From CAZLGO01 sp964559295 (GTDB lineage Archaea; Methanobacteriota; Methanobacteria; Methanobacteriales; Methanobacteriaceae), in NCBI GenBank assembly GCA_964559295.1, contig CAZLGO010000030.1:1-19324 (forward strand): a stretch of 19,324 bases of DNA, in the 5' to 3' direction. The notes under the pieces were generated by a model. The model had not been told where the DNA came from, did not search any database, and saw only the letters and a list, made by a program, of their open reading frames with translations. The translations under genes were made by a program, and so were the position numbers. Position 1 is the stretch's first letter. Every line of letters begins with the position of its first letter. Shown piece after piece: positions 14,783 through 19,324 of the stretch.

Positions 14783-15691
14783 ATGCCATTTTTAGATAAT
14801 GCATCCCAGGGTAAAAATAACTGGTGGAGATACCTGCTCACAATTATTTTGTCACTCATTTTAACCAGCGCAGCGGTTGGATTTCTTGTATATATTTTTT
14901 TGGTATTAATATTCATTGTACAGGCAGGCAACATTGGTGTGTATTGGATAGATCAGGTAATAAGGGATCCCATGTTCATTTTACTCCTTGTAGCCATCAG
15001 TTATGCTGCTTCAGTTATAGTTTTTTATTTATGCGTACGTTTTATCCACCATAAAAGATTCATATCTCTTATCACTACTGAATCTAAGGTCAACTACACA
15101 AGGATTTTAAAGGGTGCTGGCATATGGCTAGCTATCATTGCATCTTTAGATATTCTGCTTTTTTTGATATATCCTGAAAAATATAATGTCACCTTTGATC
15201 CCAATAAGTATGGACTATTATTGATCTTAAGTCTGTCTGCTCTTCCTATTCAGGCTTCCTTTGAAGAAATTGTCTTTCGTGGGTATTTGATGCAGGGAAT
15301 TGGGCTTTTATCAAAAAAACCAGTTATACCACTTATAGCTACATCCATCATCTTTGGTGTTGTGCATTGGTGGAATGCAAATAGCGAGATCATGTGTATT
15401 TCCACGATATTGGCTGCTTTTATCATTGGAATCATGCTGGGTATAATAACATTAGGTGAAAATAGCATTGAAACCGCTGTAGGGGTGCACATCATGAACA
15501 ATATGTATATAGCTTTGGTGGACAATCCTTCAGATAGTCCACTTGGCAATTTACCTTCTATTGTAACAAGTCAACAGGATCCTTATATTTTAATGCTATT
15601 TACCTTCGTAGCATCATTGATCATGATAGTAATCGTATTTAGAAAAAAAAGAGGCGATATATTTGGTATATTGATGAATGATGCTTATTGA
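14783..15691 (+). CDS. CPBP family intramembrane metalloprotease (Rce1/Abi-like)
   Basis: This is a 302-aa polytopic membrane protein with about eight hydrophobic spans. The CPBP active-site motifs are all present: EEIVFRGYL (Glu161, Glu162, Arg166), FGVVHWWN (His195) and VGVHIMNNMYIA (His236, Asn240). Members cleave peptides within the membrane; some process prenylated proteins or act in immunity or maturation, and the substrate here is unknown. AGGAGGG (14761-14767) is 15 nt from the ATG at 14783, which is too far for a normal site. The frame is open through ATT AGT GTA TCT CAA immediately after it, so the true start may be slightly upstream at a non-standard codon. It is divergent from trm1 and followed by the aminotransferase gene after 107 bp. 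Confidence 0.9.
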   Translation: MPFLDNASQGKNNWWRYLLTIILSLILTSAAVGFLVYIFLVLIFIVQAGNIGVYWIDQVIRDPMFILLLVAISYAASVIVFYLCVRFIHHKRFISLITTESKVNYTRILKGAGIWLAIIASLDILLFLIYPEKYNVTFDPNKYGLLLILSLSALPIQASFEEIVFRGYLMQGIGLLSKKPVIPLIATSIIFGVVHWWNANSEIMCISTILAAFIIGIMLGIITLGENSIETAVGVHIMNNMYIALVDNPSDSPLGNLPSIVTSQQDPYILMLFTFVASLIMIVIVFRKKRGDIFGILMNDAY

Positions 15692-15798
15692 AAGGAAAAA
15701 AGAAAATTTTAATAGATTTATCTTTTTTGGCGATTATATCTTCATTCGAGTTTCATTTATTATGCTGCAGGATAATCTATATCTGAGAAGGTGATAAT

Positions 15799-16890
15799 TT
15801 GATACCAATTGCCAAACCACTTATTGGCGATGAAGAAATCAAGGAAGTTACAGATGTTTTAAAATCAGGATTCATTGCTCAGGGACCCAAGGTTGTAGAA
15901 TTTGAGAGATTCTTTGCAGAATATGTTGGAGTGAAACATGCTGTTGCCACAAGTTCTGGAACAACCGCACTGCATCTTGCGCTCCTTTCTGCAGGAATCG
16001 GAAATGGAGATGAAGTTATAACCACTCCTTTTACATTTGTTGCAACCTCCAATTCTATTCTTTACGTTGGCGCAAAACCTGTTTTTGCAGACATCGATCC
16101 TGAAACCTACAACATAGACCCTGAGAAGATTGAGGAAGTTACAACAGATAAAACAAAAGCCATAATACCAGTTCATCTTTACGGTCAGCCAGCTGATATG
16201 GACGTTATATGTAAAATAGCCAGCAGAAATAATCTTGCGATCATTGAAGATGCTGCACAGGCTCATGGGGCACGTTACAACGATAAGATGGTTGGAACAT
16301 TTGGTGATATGGGCTGTTTTAGCTTTTATCCAACAAAAAACATGACCACAGGTGAAGGGGGAATGATAACAACAGATAATAATGAATTCGCTGAAGTTGC
16401 ACGGACTTTAAGGTCACATGGTGAACACAATAGATATGAACACATGGTTTTAGGATACAACTTCAGAATGACGGATATCGCAGCAGCAATTGGAATAGCT
16501 CAGCTTAAAAAGCTTGAAGATTTTAACAGAAGGAGGATAGAAAACGCAGAATACTTGACAGAACATATAGATAACATTGGTGGGATCGAACCTCCTTTTA
16601 TCCAGAAAAATGTCAAACATGTTTTTCATCAATACACAATAAGGGTAAAAAACAAAAGGGATAAATTAATCAGATTCTTGAATAAGCAGGGAATTGGAAC
16701 CGGAATACATTATCCAAAACCCATCTACAAACAGAAACTGTATGAAGATTTGGGAATTTCAGCAGAATGCCCCGAGGCTGAAAAGGCAGCAGCAGAGGTG
16801 CTTTCTATCCCTATACATCCAGCTTTAAAAGTTGAAGACCTTGAGAGGATAGTAAAAGCACTTGAAGATGCATCAGGGACTATCGTCTAA
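15799..16890 (+). CDS. DegT/DnrJ/EryC1/StrS family PLP-dependent aminotransferase
   Basis: This 363-aa sugar-aminotransferase-type enzyme uses PLP. The N-terminal IPIAKPLIGDEEI and GFIAQGPKVVEFE are family marks. SSGTTALHLAL (52-62) binds the PLP phosphate, IIEDAAQAHGA (148-158) carries the Asp that contacts the pyridine nitrogen, and the Schiff-base Lys is Lys180 in FYPTKNMTTGEGG. The RTLRSHGE and YNFRMTDIAAAIGIAQL motifs follow. The enzyme most likely aminates a keto sugar nucleotide for surface glycans or glycoproteins, but no sugar-pathway neighbours are in the window to define the substrate. The start is TTG at 15799, supported by GGTGAT three nt upstream; no ATG occurs near the conserved N-terminus. 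Confidence 0.94.
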   Translation: MIPIAKPLIGDEEIKEVTDVLKSGFIAQGPKVVEFERFFAEYVGVKHAVATSSGTTALHLALLSAGIGNGDEVITTPFTFVATSNSILYVGAKPVFADIDPETYNIDPEKIEEVTTDKTKAIIPVHLYGQPADMDVICKIASRNNLAIIEDAAQAHGARYNDKMVGTFGDMGCFSFYPTKNMTTGEGGMITTDNNEFAEVARTLRSHGEHNRYEHMVLGYNFRMTDIAAAIGIAQLKKLEDFNRRRIENAEYLTEHIDNIGGIEPPFIQKNVKHVFHQYTIRVKNKRDKLIRFLNKQGIGTGIHYPKPIYKQKLYEDLGISAECPEAEKAAAEVLSIPIHPALKVEDLERIVKALEDASGTIV

Positions 16891-16938
16891 GCCGACCTTC
16901 TATAAAAAGTTGTAAAAAGTTGATCAAAAAATTTTGAA

Positions 16939-17241
16939 TCATCTGAGTTTTTCTTTAACTGATACTATCTTCTCTTTCAATGTTTTTTCAACGTCTCTTC
17001 TATCATCTATTTTGATATCAGTTGCAACTCTTTCTATATCTTCCCTAAAAACAGCTTCGTGAGCTGCCTTAATTGCATCAAAAAGTTTGTCTACATCATC
17101 TGTTTCTATTAGAGTCCCCATTCCATTTATCTCATATTTTATACCTATCTCATCCAAAGCACGTACAGCAGCAGCTATATACTTACTTATGCTTGTTTCA
17201 CCCGTTCCGATAGGAATTATACTAATTTCAGCAGATATCAT
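16939..17241 (-). CDS. MTH1187 family thiamine-binding protein (UPF0045)
   Basis: This is a small ferredoxin-like-fold protein of about 100 aa. It has MISAEISIIPIGTGETSISKYIAAAVRAL at the start, GMGTLIE in the middle and TDIKIDDRRD near the end, all typical of the MTH1187/YkoF-like family. Some members of that family bind thiamine or its pyrimidine part. The frame is open to 17292, but the family begins at the ATG at 17241. A TATA palindrome (17264-17273) is centred 27.5 bp above this ATG and no ribosome binding site is present, so the message is probably leaderless. It is divergent from the tRNA-thiolation gene with only 36 bp between start codons. Confidence 0.9.
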   Translation of the reverse strand: MISAEISIIPIGTGETSISKYIAAAVRALDEIGIKYEINGMGTLIETDDVDKLFDAIKAAHEAVFREDIERVATDIKIDDRRDVEKTLKEKIVSVKEKLR

Positions 17242-17245
17242 GTTG

Positions 17246-17255
17246 TTTTTATATG
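17246..17255 (+). promoter_or_regulatory. TATA box for the tRNA-thiolation gene (leaderless)
   Basis: TTTTTATATG is centred 27.5 bp before the ATG at 17278, the distance expected when transcription starts at the start codon itself. It lies immediately beside the start codon of the divergent thiamine-binding gene (17239-17241). Confidence 0.55.
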
Positions 17256-17263
17256 TTCCAATT

Positions 17264-17273
17264 ATTATATAAT
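17264..17273 (-). promoter_or_regulatory. TATA box for the thiamine-binding gene (leaderless)
   Basis: ATTATATAAT is a perfect palindrome centred 27.5 bp before the minus-strand ATG at 17241. It lies 5 bp from the divergent start codon at 17278. The two promoters are interleaved, each one's TATA box lying next to the other gene's start codon. Confidence 0.55.
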
Positions 17274-17277
17274 TTTT

Positions 17278-18129
17278 ATGAGATTCATGCATGCAGATGA
17301 TTTTAATACTTATCTTGAAGACAAAGTCAGAAGTTCTATTAAAAAATACAAACTACTAAAACCAAGTGAAAAAATAGCAGTGGCATTATCTGGGGGGAAA
17401 GATAGTGTTTTAACATTGCATCTTTTGAATAAATTTAGGAAAGATTTTAATTTTGAATTGGTGGCCATATCTGTTGATGAGGGCATTTCAGGCTATCGTA
17501 GCGAGGGCATAAAGATCGCTGAAGAGAATGCAGTTGATTTAGGGGTTGAATTCATCAGAAGATCTTTTAGGAAAGAATTTGGATTTAAGATCGATGATAT
17601 TCCAAGCCTTTACAAAAGCGCCTGTATTCCCTGTGGTGTTTTTCGAAGATACCTGTTAAATAAAACAGCTTACGAAGTCGGAGCTTCAAAAATAGCAACA
17701 GGTCATAATCTTGATGATGAGGTTCAATCATATCTCATGAGCTTTGCACGGGCTGATTTTCGAAAATTTGGAAAATTTGGTCCTAAACTGGATACAATCC
17801 ATCCAAGACTCATTCCAAGAATAAAACCACTCTGGAATATTCCAGAAGAGGAGATTGAAACTTATGTATCTTGGAACAATATGAATGTACAGTTTGGAGG
17901 ATGTCCCTACTCGCATATGTCTTTAAGATCCAAGATAAGAAATTTCTTAAACAAGATGGAAGCTAAAAAACCTGGAATAAAGGTTGCTATGTTAGAATCC
18001 TTCAAAAAAACATTTAAATCACAAAAAATGACCCCAAAGTTGTATGAATGTGAAACTTGTGGTGAACCTTCTTCCTCAAAGATCTGTAAGGTCTGTGAAA
18101 TGATGCATGACATAAATAAGGTTATTTGA
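17278..18129 (+). CDS. tRNA 2-thiolation ATPase of the TtcA/Ctu1/NcsA group (TIGR00269-like)
   Basis: This 283-aa PP-loop ATPase adenylates a tRNA uridine (or related base) for sulfur insertion. The PP-loop is ALSGGKDS (36-43). The catalytic Cys pair is in ACIPCGVFRR (Cys116, Cys119), followed by ATGHNLDDEVQSYLM (140-154), a Cys in FGGCPYS (Cys209) and a C-terminal zinc finger CETC..CKVC (Cys258/261/270/273). These cysteines could carry an Fe-S cluster, as in archaeal NcsA. Family members I know of start with another zinc finger (CxxC..C) ahead of the KVRxxIxKY helix. Here the protein starts at MRFMHADDF and lacks it. A stop codon in frame shortly upstream excludes a longer start. The gene appears leaderless. 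It is convergent with the TrkH gene. Confidence 0.92.
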   Translation: MRFMHADDFNTYLEDKVRSSIKKYKLLKPSEKIAVALSGGKDSVLTLHLLNKFRKDFNFELVAISVDEGISGYRSEGIKIAEENAVDLGVEFIRRSFRKEFGFKIDDIPSLYKSACIPCGVFRRYLLNKTAYEVGASKIATGHNLDDEVQSYLMSFARADFRKFGKFGPKLDTIHPRLIPRIKPLWNIPEEEIETYVSWNNMNVQFGGCPYSHMSLRSKIRNFLNKMEAKKPGIKVAMLESFKKTFKSQKMTPKLYECETCGEPSSSKICKVCEMMHDINKVI

Positions 18130-18150
18130 GAAGTTATTTATTCGATTTGT

Positions 18151-19324
18151 TTACCTTCTGGCAACATTAACAATAAAAATAGTTAGGGATAGGAGTATGG
18201 GCCATATTTCAAGCCTTCCTACCCAAAAATCAATTATAAAAACTAATTTTATGATGTAAGGGGAGGTTGGAGTAACTAAACCTACAGAAAGCCCCACATT
18301 ACCCAAGGCTGATGCTACCTCAAACATGACTTCTCCAATGGAAGGATAATACATTAGAACAATTATAACGCTTAAAAGGTAGATCAAAAGATAAATGAAG
18401 ACGAATAACCCAGTTAATCTGAATATATCCTCTGTGATATGCATATCGCTTATATGATGGATTTTTTCAGGTATTACAGCATTTCTTGGAAGTAATAGAC
18501 GTTTTATTTGCCACCAGATCCCTTTTACGAGTAAACCAACTCTTAACGATTTTATACCTCCACCTGTCGAACAGGTTGCTGCACCTATAATCATAAGTAA
18601 AATAATGAGAAATTGTCCTAATCCCAACCATTTTGTTAATATATCAGTCGAAGATGTTGTTTGAAGACCTGTTGTGGATGAAGCAGAGACTACCTGAAAT
18701 AGAGAGTATCTGATGGTTAAAAAAAGGTTATCTCCATATATATGATTTTTATACAGAATTATTGTCACTAGAATTGTTGCAATTATTAAAAGAGGATAGA
18801 CTAATCTTGGTTCAATGTCTCTGAAAAAGTCCTTCCAGTTTCCTTTTAGGATGGTATAGTGGAGTGCGAAATTTGTGGCGCCAATCATCATAATTATCAT
18901 CGCAACTATTTCTATCCAGATGTTATGATAATAAAACAAACTGGAATTGTGCATTCCAAATCCGCCTGTTGATAAAGCTGTGAATGTATGGAATATTGAG
19001 TCGAAAATAGGCATCCCTGCTAATTTGAACAGGATTATAGAAATTGTTGTATAAAATAAGTAAATATAGAGTATGATCTTTATTGTATGACTAACACTTG
19101 GGAATATTCGCTCATCTCTACCCTCTGCGATATACATGCGGGTAATATTAACAGGATGAGCGGAAAGGACTATTAAAAATATGCTTATGATTCCGATTCC
19201 ACCGAGCCACTGAGTAAATCCACGCCAGAAATTTATGGTGTAGCAAACGGTGTCCAAATTTGAAAACATGCTAAAACCAGTTGTTGTAAAAGCGGACATA
19301 GCTTCAAAAAATGAATTTAAATAA
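18151..19324 (-). CDS. trkH: TrkH/KtrB family potassium transporter subunit (partial at right edge)
   Basis: This is the membrane pore subunit of a Trk/Ktr-type K+ uptake system. The frame stays open to the right edge (SFFEAMSAFTTTGFS), so the first roughly 90-110 residues lie outside the window. All four selectivity-filter loops are present with their key Gly: TTTGFS, ALSTGGFGMHNSS, SSTTGLQTT and ALGNVGLSVG, each between hydrophobic helices. The segment FWRGFTQWLGGIGIISIFL and the basic GGGIKSLRVGLL are family hallmarks. The C-terminus ends normally at ...FIVNVARR. A TrkA/KtrA-type RCK regulatory subunit is normally needed; none is in view. The start lies beyond 19324. Confidence 0.93.
   Translation of the reverse strand, partial: YLNSFFEAMSAFTTTGFSMFSNLDTVCYTINFWRGFTQWLGGIGIISIFLIVLSAHPVNITRMYIAEGRDERIFPSVSHTIKIILYIYLFYTTISIILFKLAGMPIFDSIFHTFTALSTGGFGMHNSSLFYYHNIWIEIVAMIIMMIGATNFALHYTILKGNWKDFFRDIEPRLVYPLLIIATILVTIILYKNHIYGDNLFLTIRYSLFQVVSASSTTGLQTTSSTDILTKWLGLGQFLIILLMIIGAATCSTGGGIKSLRVGLLVKGIWWQIKRLLLPRNAVIPEKIHHISDMHITEDIFRLTGLFVFIYLLIYLLSVIIVLMYYPSIGEVMFEVASALGNVGLSVGLVTPTSPYIIKLVFIIDFWVGRLEIWPILLSLTIFIVNVARR

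Noticed and set aside
16904..16937. Repeat AAAAAGTTG and TCAAAA/TTTTGA palindrome between convergent genes
   Set aside because: It is short and low complexity, and no stable stem forms. It may aid termination but is too weak to call.

Overview
The window looks like a chromosomal stretch of a hydrogenotrophic methanogen of the Methanobacteriales type. It is AT-rich and carries genes for two methanogen coenzymes: cofG (F420/deazaflavin) and mptA (tetrahydromethanopterin). It also has the split archaeal glutamate synthase, an archaeal Trm1, a UPF0282 metallo-hydrolase, an MTH1187-type thiamine-binding protein and a DUF4013 membrane protein. Ribosome binding sites are mostly GGTGAT or GGAGGTGA, and TATA boxes are archaeal. 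No rRNA, tRNA, insertion sequence or CRISPR array was found.

Layout. 1-710: C-terminal part of a HisKA_2-type sensor histidine kinase, cut by the left edge. 721-3195 (minus): mptA, an unknown small gene and cofG, tightly packed. 3229-6873 (minus): UPF0282 metallo-hydrolase, HDAC-family deacetylase, unknown 228-aa gene, and a badly broken nicotinate phosphoribosyltransferase gene. 6874-7079: a gap filled by a regular array of short hairpins. 7080-7990 (minus): Lrp/AsnC regulator and a PD-(D/E)xK-like protein, divergent from a 73-aa unknown at 8120. 8441-8989 (minus): CARF-like plus winged-helix regulator. 9132-11671 (plus): two glutamate synthase subunits (GXGXG domain; polyferredoxin plus FMN domain). 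11769-12446 (minus): DUF4013 membrane protein. 12794-14712: SAM methyltransferase and trm1, convergent and overlapping by 4 bp. 14783-16890: CPBP membrane protease and DegT-type aminotransferase. 16939-18129: divergent thiamine-binding protein and a tRNA-thiolation ATPase, apparently both leaderless with interleaved TATA boxes. 18151-19324: TrkH/KtrB potassium channel subunit, cut by the right edge.

How the genes work together. mptA and cofG feed the C1-carrier and hydride-carrier cofactors of methanogenesis. The glutamate synthase pair would assimilate ammonia with ferredoxin electrons, but its glutaminase subunit is not in the window. The dead nicotinate phosphoribosyltransferase suggests this strain has lost, or moved, NAD salvage from nicotinate.

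The most unusual signals are the hairpin array at 6896-7068 (four perfect 8-bp stems with 3-nt loops plus weaker members, centres mostly about 27 bp apart), the multiply broken phosphoribosyltransferase gene, a probable ATT start codon on the UPF0282 gene, and the two interleaved leaderless promoters at 17242-17277. Family names are from recognition of motifs; no database search was run.
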